Positions 1-9,712 of a stretch of 64,000 bases of DNA are shown here, piece by piece. This DNA comes from Erythroxylum novogranatense (lineage: Eukaryota; Streptophyta; Magnoliopsida; Malpighiales; Erythroxylaceae): contig CM057233.1 of NCBI GenBank assembly GCA_029891385.1, forward strand, positions 54,452,063 through 54,516,062, in the 5' to 3' direction. Every line of letters starts with the position of its first letter. The first letter of the stretch is position 1. Both the position numbers and the translations under genes were made by a program. A model generated the notes under the pieces. The model searched no databases, was not told the DNA's origin, and saw nothing but the letters and a program-made list of their open reading frames with translations.

Positions 1-14
1 CGTATGTTACCAGC

Positions 15-60
15 AGGCCCATCAGTCTTCCGCGGGCTTTCTTTTAAAAGTATAAGTAGC
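15..60 (+). promoter_or_regulatory. possible core promoter at window start
   Basis: A TATAAG box (51-56) follows an AGGCCCAT motif (15-22) of the GGCCCA class common in plant housekeeping promoters. It lies about 150 bp upstream of a small open frame starting at 200. The upstream half of any promoter is outside the window. An LTR promoter is an alternative, because the next several kilobases are retrotransposon. Confidence 0.3.
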
Positions 61-199
61 ACGTTTTTCCGCCACGCACTCTCACGTCAGACGTTGGGCT
101 CCGGCAGCGGGGTCCAACAATTCCTTCCTCATTACTTCATCCCTACACATTCTTTCTTTCTTACCTCAAAATTTCTTCTAGACGAAACCAAATTTCAAA

Positions 200-367
200 A
201 TGTTATCCGCTATCGCATGCTTTTGTGTAATTCTTATCATGATGTATCTTTATCTCGTTCTTAATATTAGTGTCGAGCTAAATGAAGCTCGCACTTTTTT
301 TTTCTTCTTAGCATTTCCTATGATCCTTCTGTTGCTTATTGGCATAGCCTTTGAGCAAGGCATGTAA
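200..367 (+). CDS. 55-aa hydrophobic small ORF, unknown function
   Basis: The frame runs from ATG at 200 to TAA at 365-367 (55 codons). Two hydrophobic segments at about residues 5-23 and 33-50 flank a short polar loop containing NISVELNEAR, so a two-pass membrane hairpin is the natural reading. A TATA box lies at 51-56 and the intervening leader is pyrimidine-rich, as many plant 5' UTRs are. I do not recognise the family. There is no Kozak-type context strong enough to decide the start. It could instead be chance coding inside the end of the gypsy-type element that follows. Confidence 0.3.
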   Translation: MLSAIACFCVILIMMYLYLVLNISVELNEARTFFFFLAFPMILLLLIGIAFEQGM

Positions 368-1020
368 TTTTTTTTTCATAAGGGAAAAATAAATGTTTTA
401 CTTTCACTTTCGGAATCAATAACGCCAATATCAAATCCTATTCTACCTCGTACCAAATGCATCTAATACCACCAAATATCATAGCAAAGCACGATAGCCA
501 CAAAACCAATGTTTACATAATCATACTTGTCATCAGTCACAAGGTTCAATTCATATCTTGCGATCATTAATCTCATCTTTCACGTATTCCCTCTTGTAAA
601 ATCACGCAACAATGTGATCAAAGAAACCTAATATCAGATATCATCTTATGATCGATCATATAACTCGTCACCTTATTCCACCAATTTCCTGACATACAGT
701 CACATGCATCTCCCTCCGAACACATTACATTCACATCGCTGCAGTGGTAATACAATTAACTTATGTGTCTTCTATACAGCATCAGATACACACAAACGTA
801 CCAGGATAGTACTCATTCAAACAATCCATAAACCTTCAGTTCTTTTATTCATTGACTCCATATCATATTCAATTATATCAATACCGCAAACTATCCGACA
901 TGTGTCACTACACCTACTGTGTCTCCAAGCTTGCAAAGCTATGGCAGTAAGTTTTATCAACTAATCACCTCACGCGACATCATTTGTCTCTATGCATACA
1001 AATTTTTTTTCTCTTCATTC
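368..1020 (-). other. non-coding interior of a gypsy-type element, distal part
   Basis: This is C/T/A-rich sequence on the plus strand with no gag or pol reading frame on either strand. It resembles 3890-4716 in composition. The two are contiguous if the insertion at 1026-3884 is removed (target duplication ctgca at 1021-1025 and 3885-3889). I read it as the interior of the minus-strand element whose 5' LTR is 4738-6852. Its 3' LTR is not visible in the window. Confidence 0.5.
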
Positions 1021-1025
1021 CTGCA

Positions 1026-3884
1026 TATTAGCCCCGAAATTTTTTATTATTATTTTATTTTATTTTATTAATTAAGCATGGTTAGACTAATTAAGAAATT
1101 GAGTTAGCATGAATTAAATATGATAGCATTAAATAACATAAGACATTAATTAGCATGTATTAAATGTGTTAGTTGGATTAAATGAATGAAAGGTAATTTA
1201 ATGTGTTAAGTGGGCCTAAGTAAATGGGTCCAAATGAAATAGAAAAGAAGAGGAAGGCATAAGATGAAGGTAGAATAAATAGGCTTGAGTTATGGGCTTA
1301 AGTTAAATGAAGGTAGTATAAGAAAATAAGAAGGAAGGAGGAAATAAGGAAGGAAGTAGATGGGCTTGGGCTTAAGTAAGTAGGAAGAGATAAAAGAAGG
1401 AGGATTTAAATGAGTTAGGAAGAAGAAAGAAAGAAACGAAAATAGAGAGGAGAGGAAGTGAGTTTGGTGAAGTGGAGAAGAAGAAGAAGAAAGGAAGAAA
1501 GGTGGTTTTCCAAGAGTTTTGGGTGAGTTTTGAAGAAAGTCCAAGAGTTAAAAGTGTGGAGGAAGGTTCAAGCTTCATTTTGATACAAGAAATCTCTTGG
1601 TTAAGAAAAGGTTTAAGGTAAGTTATGATTTCAAAGTTAAGATTTTGTTTGGGTTTTTAGTTAGAAGGGTTGAGAATCAAGTGGGTTTAGTGATTCTAGA
1701 GTTAATTTCATGATTAAAGTTCATTGGGTTTTCAATTTTAGAAACCCTAAGTGATGTAAGGTTCTTTTCTTGTTATAAATGAAGGAGGATAAGAAAGAAG
1801 GGGAGAACAAGAAGAGGAGCTTCCTTAGGCAAGCTTAAGCAAGGATATAAGGTGGGTTCCATATTTATCTTTATGTATATAAGCAAATAAATGTTAATTA
1901 ATGCATGTTATTAATGAGTTTTGATTACTTAGAAGATGTATTAAATGCTTGTAATTGAATGATGAATGTGGTTGTTGTAGACCATTAATGCTTGTGTTAA
2001 ATGCTTGATATTGATGTTGATGATTCGATGAAAATCGAGTTAGTATTGGATGAAATGGATGAAATGAGTAATGAATGTACATTATGACTTGTGCATGAAA
2101 TTGTACAATATGAAATATGCATGAAAGACAAGATTTTCAAGAAATAGTGAATTGGACAAGAATAGTTCAATCTTATGATTATGCATGATTGTATGTTATG
2201 TGAGTAAGGTATAGTCCCAAGAACCGCCATGCGTCGCCGACCATGAAAGCCTTCGCTGGCTGCCTGATTGTGGCATAGGATGATCCATTCATTGGACTCC
2301 TCAAGATTTGCCCATGTAAGCTCATTAAATGAGATTACGTAGTTGCCAAGAATATGGACTTACCGAGCCATTTGAGATGTTTAATTGTGATTACATGAGA
2401 ATGCTAGAATTATGAATGTTGAATTGTGAAAGATTATGTTTGTGTATTGATGAATGTTGAATGGTGCATGCATTATGACTTATTGAACAATTGCTAAAAG
2501 TATGAATAATAAAAAGGACATGCTTGTTATATAAATATAAATGAGTTACCCATGAATAAAGCTCACCCCAAAATTCTCCAGAAATGGCGGGATCCCGGGA
2601 GCAAGCTTAAAGGCATTTACTCCAAGATTTTCTTTTGGTCATATTTTTGAAAGGATCTTTCTAGTGATCAATGCTTTAGGTTGCATTTCGAGAAAACAGA
2701 TGTATTTTGACAAGATGTATTTTGATTGAAATGTAATAGGCTTGAAATGCCTACTAAAGCATTGTAAAACATTGTTTTGATATGAATGAAATGCATGAAT
2801 TATGATTTATCATGATCTCTCAAAATCCTTTACTATCATGTTTAAGCATGGTTTCCAAAGTTGTATGGAATTGTTTTGAAAATTCATGTGGGTAGATGAA
2901 TGATGTAAGATTAAGTGAGATTATAGCATGTTGGGAGTGGAATGAATGAGTTGAGAGGTTTAGAAGTGTATATGGTGTTTGGAATAAGTCAAGAGAGAGT
3001 GTAGGGTTAGGTTTTGAGTTACGAATAGATAAAAGTCGAGTTATTGGACCCATAAGTCGACTTGTGAAGCTTTTGCATAATAAGTCAACTTGTTTGTTAG
3101 ATAGGTCGAGTTATTTGCCCCGATAAGTCGACTTGTTAGTGATAAGTCGACTTATTTTTCTCGATAAGTCGAGTTGTCAGTATAAGTCGAGTTATGAGTG
3201 ATTTTCCAGCATAAGTCAAGATGTTAGTCAAGTGTTTGGACATAGTTAGAGGCCGAATCTCATTTTTTGGTCTTCATCAAGATTGTAGATCTAGATGTCT
3301 ACTTTCTAATGGTGCAAAAACGAAAGAATTATGAGTCATATATTAAAAGTTATGAGAATCGCGCCAAAAGAGTTCAAATTTGACTTTGGAAGTGAGCATG
3401 GTCTATTGTTTTGGGAATAAATCCCTCATCCGACCTCCAATTGAGGCGAGGCTTGAACCATTAACTTCCTAAGACTTGTATCTTTCTTGCTACAGAAATA
3501 GGTCTCAATTTGACTTAAATTGAGGAAGTTTGCATCAAAGTCAGTGAGAGGTCGAGTTAAGAGAGCATGTTTGGTAGGAACTCCTTTAGGTTTCTGGAGC
3601 ATATCTTGAGTTATAAAACCCCGATTGAGGTGATTTTTGACTTAAATTAAGCAAGAGTCATAAGGCTATGACTAGCAAGCGAAATCAATTCGAAATTAGG
3701 GTTAAATGAAATAAACCCTACATGGCAAGAGTTGGATTCCGATAATGGGATCCAGCAGTTGGGGTCCGGTCTCCGGGTTGGGTCCCGACATCTGTGGTAT
3801 CAAAGCAAGTGTCTCGGGGATGGGCTCCACCCGGGCTCACATCCCGGGACAGTTGGGGTCCGGTCTACGGATCGGGTTCTGACA
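1026..3884 (+). mobile_element. near-solo gypsy-type LTR with PBS and 3' LTR remnant
   Basis: The 5-bp sequence ctgca flanks the segment at 1021-1025 and 3885-3889. The main LTR runs from 1026 (tattagcccc, probably decayed from a TG start) to 3790 (cccgaca). A primer-binding site tggtatcaaagcaag follows at 3794-3808. After about 40 bp of interior, the last 35 bp of the LTR reappear at 3850-3884 (ttggggtccggtct and gaca end). So nearly the whole interior and almost all of the 3' LTR were deleted, leaving a derivative that is not a simple LTR-LTR recombinant. There is no coding capacity. The LTR is about 2.77 kb, and an array of AAGTCGACTT-type sites lies near its 3' end. Confidence 0.75.
3033..3222. 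repeat. array of nine AAGTCGACTT-type 10-mers in an LTR
   Basis: Sites start at 3033, 3054, 3082, 3103, 3125, 3144, 3166, 3184 and 3213. Start-to-start spacing is 21, 28, 21, 22, 19, 22, 18 and 29 bp. Three sites (3054, 3125, 3144) are perfect AAGTCGACTT. The others carry one to three changes, such as AAGTCGAGTT or AAGTCAACTT. Site 3144 has matching flanks that make a 14-bp palindrome. The spacers are unrelated, so this is not an ordinary tandem repeat. Confidence 0.8.
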
Positions 3885-3889
3885 CTGCA

Positions 3890-4716
3890 AAACATGAATG
3901 ATTTCACCCAAGTTCACTTATCAACATTTGTTCTCAATTGCTCTTGGACAAGACTTCTCTACATTCACGCAAGTCAGAATAAAATTCTGAATCTCTCCCA
4001 CTTAGAAACTGAACACAAATTTGCCAATATATCAAAATGCACCAAAATTGATCTTAAGAATCACACTTTCAAACTAGTATTCTTATTTTAACTTTGCCAT
4101 TTTTTTTCTTTTCCCGAAAATCGGGCAGCATAACGGCTGTATTTTATCCAGCCCAAAAATCTGCAATGATCAAACGCACTTCTATAATGCTCACACAATA
4201 ACCAGAATCATCGGACCTCCCGTCCGGAATCCAACATCAGCAAACAATGCAATGCTATAATCGAATCTCAATACCCAATGCATTCACCAATACAAATGCA
4301 TTACCTCATTATTTGCTTATTTGACATCTTAGCTTCCTGAGCTAAAAATACATATCGAAAATCAAACTCGTACTTCTTGAACATACTGACATAGAATTCA
4401 TTACAGACCTAACTCCGTCTAACCATAATAAGCATGTGTACATGCACGTTCAACAGTCTATTCAACTTCCCATGTCTGAATCGCATCAATTCAGACACTT
4501 ACGACATGTAACCATCATGACATTCTAATATCGAACCCATTCTTATAATCTTATCCAGAATCACAAATTCTCAACTACCTCATCAACAGTCTTATGAATC
4601 TTTTCATACGGACATTCTAGAACCAAAACATGGGACAAACCGCATTAGGCCAGACACAACTCTTCTATTCAAGTACAAGCAATAGTTAAGCGCTGGTTAA
4701 ACCAGAATCGCCTAAA
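3890..4716 (-). other. non-coding interior next to primer-binding site
   Basis: This is the interior of a minus-strand LTR element, directly downstream of its primer-binding site. The place where gag would begin has no significant frame on the minus strand. The plus-strand ORF overlapping 3732-4091 starts inside a different element and has no recognisable domain. This is the hallmark of a non-autonomous large-LTR element, although loss of coding sequence by decay cannot be excluded. Confidence 0.5.
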
Positions 4717-4732
4717 CCATGCTCTGATACCA
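4717..4732 (-). promoter_or_regulatory. primer-binding site, initiator Met tRNA
   Basis: The minus strand reads tggtatcagagcatgg, the classic plant retrotransposon site complementary to the 3' end of initiator-Met tRNA. It lies 5 bp from the LTR boundary at 4738 and fixes the element's orientation as minus. Confidence 0.85.
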
Positions 4733-4737
4733 AAAGA

Positions 4738-6852
4738 TGTAACACCCAAATACCCCCTGGGAGGATACATGGATGCCACCCAAGACAGAACAAACAAAAT
4801 CAAACATTACACATATGCATTGTTTTAAAATCTAAGTTTAACACACATATAATACATCTCAGACTTTCCAGAAACAAATCCAAAGAATATGTACAGCCCA
4901 AATAAACCAAACAAAATACATATTCGAGTGACACAAAACTCGACTCCTTTGACCATGCGGTTGACTTGTCCCGATCCTTAATCTCTTTGCTCTGTACCTG
5001 CACACGGCAAATCCACGTCTAAGCTTATAGCTTAGTGAGTAATCATTATCTAATTTAACCAATTTCTTTTCACAATAACGATATCGATGCATTCGGAGAT
5101 CGAGATTAATACTCAGCAGTAAAATGCACTTCATAATAGATGTTATCATTAACAAACAAAACAAACCAAAAGTCCATAAAATAGAAGTGGGTAACGGGAC
5201 TTATCAGAAGACCGAAGTCTCGACACCGAAGTGTCTATATCAGAAGACACCGAAGTGTCACAGAAGACCGAAGTCTCGACACCGAAATGTCCATATCAGA
5301 AGACACCAAAGTGTCACAAAAGAACGAAATCTCGACACCGAAGTGTCACAGAAGCGCTACAGACCCTTCTAGGCATGCCTATTTACCCACAACTCGGACT
5401 AACAGTTTTACAATAGAACGAGATCATTTCAGTCATTCATGTGCAATAAAATGAGCACTTTTAATAAAATATTCATGCAACAATTGCCTCGGACGTTCAT
5501 TATCTGGAACAGTACACAATCAATCTGACACGTATGAGCACTCGGACATTCATTGTGGGACCAAGATACAATTCAAGATGCAGAACAAATCAAAGTGAGA
5601 CCGTCCGGGTCTCTTACTTATTACCGATATACTTATCAAATGACGTATGAAATTATTGTATTATCGACACATGTAATATATTTACCAGACTATGTTACTA
5701 CTAACACACTTTACCGTTAATTACTTACCTCAAGTACTTACATCGAAATTTTCTACCTATATTTAAATCAAATTATCGACTGTATTACTTATCAAATTAT
5801 TGACATTCTTGAAAGTCCTTATTATTGACCTTAAATCGCTACTTACTATTTATTGCCTCAAGTCCCAAGAATATCTGGCGAAGGTCGTTCCTCTATAATA
5901 GGAACATGGATACAAATTATTATTGTGCATAATTCTTCAGATGATACATGATGCATGTTCATGCAAATTTCGGATTCTACTGTTCAAAATACGACACTAT
6001 TCACAAATACGTATTATTCTTCGCTCACAACACGTCTGAATCTTGTTCAAAATACGTATTACTATTCACAAATATGTATTATTACTGCTTCACTATTCAC
6101 TATACAATCGCTCATCACTATCTTTGCTTTGCTCATCATCTTCTTCGACTTAGAAAATTTCTTTTTTTTTTCACTTTCCTTTCTTTTCTTCTCGATTCTT
6201 CTCAATTCTTTTAGCATCATCACTTAAAACTAACCTATTTAACAAATCTAACCTATCGAATCATCCAAATCGTCAAATCTTATAGATCTAAAATTTCTTT
6301 TACCAATATCGATCTCATCCGACTATCTTATAAAGGACAAGAATGCACCATAGATTCATTATCAAAGGACTAACCTCGTGATCTGCAGCAGAAAAGCGGA
6401 TCGAAATCGATCGACAGAGTCATGGAACAACACCGATGAACGCTATCGGTTACATCTCAAACTAATTAATCAACCCAGTATATATTCGTCCACTTATTCA
6501 ATTAGTACTATTGGATGAATAGTTAATTACCAAAAACACACTTATGAATTCTTAGAACAAACAAATACCCGTAATTCCCATACCTTCAAAAATTCACCAA
6601 AAATTTCGTCATAAAATAATGACTTCCAAATAATTGTTCAAAAATACTAAATACGTCACCAACAATTTTTAAAAATCATCTAAGTATCCAAAAATTACTA
6701 AAATTATCTTAATACAGTCCGAATCAATCCGAAGTGTCATTAAACCAATGTACCCGAAAAATGCCATGAATGCATGCCAAAATGTCAAAGAGACATAACA
6801 TAAATCGGACTAAAGTTGCTTAATATGCTAACCCCTAATTTGGGGTGTTACA
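4738..6852 (-). mobile_element. 5' LTR of a minus-strand gypsy-type element
   Basis: The 2115-bp LTR has perfect short inverted termini: tgtaacaccc at the left and gggtgttaca at the right. The primer-binding site abuts its left side. Inside are a short tandem repeat (5208-5353) and AT-rich sequence. No gag or pol is visible in the interior on its left (361-1020 plus 3890-4716), so I treat the whole as a LARD-like relic. The immediate right flank is gataa; the matching left duplication is not visible. Confidence 0.75.
5208..5353. repeat. tandem repeat of a ~55-bp unit in the LTR
   Basis: About two and a half degenerate units are built from alternating gaagaccgaagtctcgacac and cagaagacaccgaagtgtc phrases. 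The motif ccgaagtstc recurs at short intervals. The overlapping 82-aa and 61-aa open frames are products of the repeat and are not proposed as genes. Confidence 0.75.
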
Positions 6853-6948
6853 GATAATGTCAAAAATTATCTAGTACAATATTTAGTGGTTGATTATCTA
6901 CTACAATATCTAGTACAATATTTAGTGGTACAATATCTTCTTCTAAAC

Positions 6949-7062
6949 TTGCCCAATCTAAATCAGTATATATTTCAATTTTTCTTTGATCTTTTTTCTT
7001 GAATAGTAGTTATTTTTTCGGAGTACCTTTTAGATACCGTAGGATCTTATAGATTGCCTCCA
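6949..7062 (-). pseudogene. Ty1/copia pol fragment (RT end to RNase H start)
   Basis: The minus strand reads, across a frame break, the copia phrases ILRYLKGTP-like (yILRYLKGTPKK in pieces) and then KIEIYTDLDWAS, the start of the RNase H domain. It is only about 110 bp long and has at least one stop. It abuts a plus-strand copia fragment starting near 7147, so these are two different relics placed head to head. Confidence 0.55.
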
Positions 7063-7146
7063 ACACTCATGGCAAGTATTCAATACCATTGTCAGTATGA
7101 AGGATTTGAATACTAGTTTGGAATTGATTTTTTTTGTAATCCTTAC

Positions 7147-7875
7147 TGTGCACCTATCCAAAAAGATGACAAACTCTCGAATAGCCAGTGTTCTCAAAAT
7201 GATAAAGATAAGTCAAAGATGGAAAAAGTCTCATATGCTTCTGTTGTTGGCAGTCTTATGTATGCTCAAGTTTGTATACGTCCTGATATTACCTTTGTTG
7301 TTGGTGTATTGGGGAGATACTTGAACAACCCTGGTGTGAGTCATTGGCAAGCTGTGAAACGAGTTCTGAGGTACCTACAAGGTACTAAAGATTACATGCT
7401 CAGTTATAGGATGTCTAATCACCTTGAGGTGATAGGTTATTCTGATTCTAATTATGGTGGCTGACCTGGAGGAGCTGTATCTTGGAAAAGTGTTAAACAA
7501 ACACTTACAGCAACTTCAACTATGGAGGCAGAGTATATGGCTTGTTACGAAGATACTCGACAAGCAATATGGTTAAGGAATTTTATTTTTGAGCTTCATC
7601 TCGTGGAAAGTGTTTACAGACCTCTAACCATATATTGTGATAACTCTGTTATGGTGGGCTTCTCTCAAATATGCAAGAACTCCAAGCGTTCGAAGCATTT
7701 TGATACAAATTATATGTTTGTTAGAGAGAAGGTTAAGGAGTTTCAGACTCGTATAGAGCATATGCCCACCGATCTTATGGTAGCAAATCCTCTAACCAAA
7801 GGCTTGATTGTTAAGGTTTTTGTGAGTCATGTAACTCGTATGGGCCTATTTAGATCTTTTGATGTCTTAGATTAA
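7147..7875 (+). pseudogene. Ty1/copia pol 3' end (RT tail plus RNase H)
   Basis: The frame begins around 7147 (CAPIQKDDKLS) and runs through MEKVSYASVVGSLMYAQ and RPDITFVVGVLGRYLNNPG, typical copia RT C-terminal phrases. It continues to HWQAVKRVLRYLQGTKDY and the RNase H start YSDSNYGG. A TGA at 7462-7464 interrupts the same frame where about 20 residues of the family pattern are missing. It resumes with GGAVSWKSVKQTLTATSTME, keeping the EAEYMA and CDN catalytic-region motifs, and stops at 7875. Everything upstream (gag, protease, integrase, most of RT) is absent. Confidence 0.85.
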
Positions 7876-8402
7876 TGAGAGTCTGTCTTTTATGTTAATT
7901 TTGATAACAACATTGTATTTGACTATTTTATTATTCAATCTAAAGACTTTTGTTTATAATTGTTGCCATTATTGTTGCTATTGTCATATACTTTATTGAT
8001 ATACTGCGCAGATACATTTAAATGTTTGTATATATTTGACATTTTGTTGGAGACATTTTGTACCTAGTCTCATCTTGTTGTTCTAAAATATTTTGTTAAA
8101 TCTCAATTGGCATCTTAAGTGGATGTTTAGGCCATTTTGTTTGGAATTGCACAAACGGATTACCATTTTGTGTGCATTTCCTTATGACACATTCTGTTTA
8201 GATCATTGAAGTATGGGTATCTTGCATATATGTTATCAATACTCCTATCGGGTCTAATTTCTATATTGTTGAGGTACTTGTAACCTCATTTTGAATTTAT
8301 GATTGAGAGATTGTTAACTCTACTTTTACATCTTATTGTGGCCACATATTGTTATATTAATTTGGGGATTTGTTTTTGTTGTTCATTGATATTGATTATG
8401 CT

Positions 8403-8960
8403 GTCCAAGTGAAAGAATGATAGAATTTTATCATAATTGTGGACTAGCATAATAAAAATTATTTTGTACAAACCCCAATTAATTAGATGTCAATGGTAAT
8501 TATCTCTTTAACGTGTTATTGGGCATGTGTTCATGGGCTTGCTACGATGGGTAGGCTTGGCCCATGTATTGCAAAACACAGGAGGCTCTACTACTAGCCA
8601 ACTTTTAAATACAGTCGCCCCATTGAAAACTGTATGTGCTTTCGTTAATTAGGTTTTGGAATAACAGTAGTCAATCTTCTGCGTCTCTGTCACGTCACCT
8701 CACAGAAAACAACAATGAATTCAATTGTTCCACAATTTTTAGGTATTTGTCGATACAATTATTAAATATAGCATGTTACAATCTTAGGGTTAATTAATTG
8801 TATTGATTAATTACAAAATTAATCTGAAATTTCGTGTTGAATTTTCCTTCAATATTTGGATTGCAGAATGGAATAGAACATCTCTTGGAGAATCAATCAG
8901 GTTTTTCAGATCATCATTCCTGCATCCTCTTCTAAAATCTTGCAAGGTACTTTCCATCCT
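8403..8960 (+). mobile_element. probable PPT and 3' LTR of the copia relic
   Basis: About 530 bp after the copia stop, gtccaagtgaaagaatga (from 8403) matches the usual copia polypurine tract plus LTR start. The LTR would begin with TG at 8418. It contains TGGGCA, TGGGCTT and GGCCCAT motifs (8519-8564) and a TTTTAAATA box near 8606, consistent with an LTR promoter. The right boundary is not fixed. The segment 7876-8402 between stop and PPT is 3' untranslated copia sequence. Confidence 0.5.
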
Positions 8961-9600
8961 ACAGCTGCTTGAATACCAGCCAAATGTAAAAATTCTCCTA
9001 TCTTTAAACCATCTTCTTTAAATACCTAATGTCGCACTTCTTTCCCACGAGAGCTCTAGCTGCCTTTTGAATATAGAGGAACGTGTGTGGAGATTTGGGA
9101 TCATGTCGTGCACAGGTATGCTTCACTAGTTCAATTATTGCATGATATCCTGTGATGTACTCTCTGGAATCAAAACTATTTAGTTTAGCTTTGTTGTTTT
9201 ACTTTCAAAGGAAAAACATGAAATGCATTTCAAGCATCAACTTTATTTCTCTTGGAAGTCGAAGTCTCAGTTAAGTCTCCTCTACTGACAGCGTGCTATA
9301 GCCTTGCCTACCTGGTTCTATGCCCATACCATGTAGCCTTAACCATCGTTTAGTCACTGTTTCATTAATCATCATATCATAAGAACCTTTCAGATCAAAT
9401 TCAAATTATGGAAATGTTTTCAGAAATCATGAGAATCATGGGGATCATAATGCACTTTGCACTTTATCCTTACTTTATTATTCTACTCAGAGAAGTGATT
9501 AATACCCTTGTGAGGAGTTCTCTATTGGCATTTCTAACTTCTTTATATTATGGCTATGGGTGTGAATATGAGAGGTTAGAGGTGGTAGTTTGCTCTACAC
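8961..9600. other. unassigned sequence
   Basis: No convincing coding region, RNA gene or repeat was recognised. The 68-aa plus-strand frame at 9408-9614 is hydrophobic but matches nothing I know. This could be the tail of the copia LTR followed by intron-like host sequence. Confidence 0.4.
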
Positions 9601-9702
9601 ATACACGAACTTAAGCCACGTGAATTGCAGGAAGAGATGGAGAGTTCCTACACACACGAACTTAAGCCACGTGAATTGCAGGAAGAGATGGAGAGTTCCT
9701 AC
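9601..9702 (+). repeat. direct tandem duplication, 51 bp x 2
   Basis: Copies 9601-9651 and 9652-9702 are almost identical (first bases at- versus ac-). Each contains gtgaattgcag followed by gaagagatggagagttcc, which looks like a splice acceptor plus exon start. The copia insertion at 9713 lies only 10 bp downstream. Confidence 0.85.
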
Positions 9703-9712
9703 ACTGCGAAAC
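9682..9712 (+). pseudogene. possible host exon, 5' part, cut by the copia insertion
   Basis: After the acceptor-like ttgcag in the second 51-bp copy, the frame reads EEMESSYTAK. It is interrupted at the copia target duplication gaaac (9708-9712) and resumes at 18963. The joined exon stays open for 118 nt and ends at a good donor (aag|gtaatt, 19050). I do not recognise the protein, and the exon could be chance. Confidence 0.3.

Noticed and set aside
1290..3053. Several minus-strand Ser/Phe/Leu-rich frames (62-84 aa)
   Set aside because: They lie antisense within a purine-rich LTR, which gives Ser/Leu/Phe-rich frames by composition.
5124..5416. 82-aa and 61-aa Lys/Thr-rich frames
   Set aside because: They come from the short tandem repeat in the LTR and have no independent coding support.
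8715..8946. Two spliceable short exons (ATG at 8715; ttag|gtattt, ttgcag|aatgg, caag|gtact) with TGGGCC-type promoter motifs upstream
   Set aside because: They lie where the 3' LTR of the copia relic is expected, just after its polypurine tract, and the layout matches LTR sequence better than a host gene. The predicted peptide is not recognisable.
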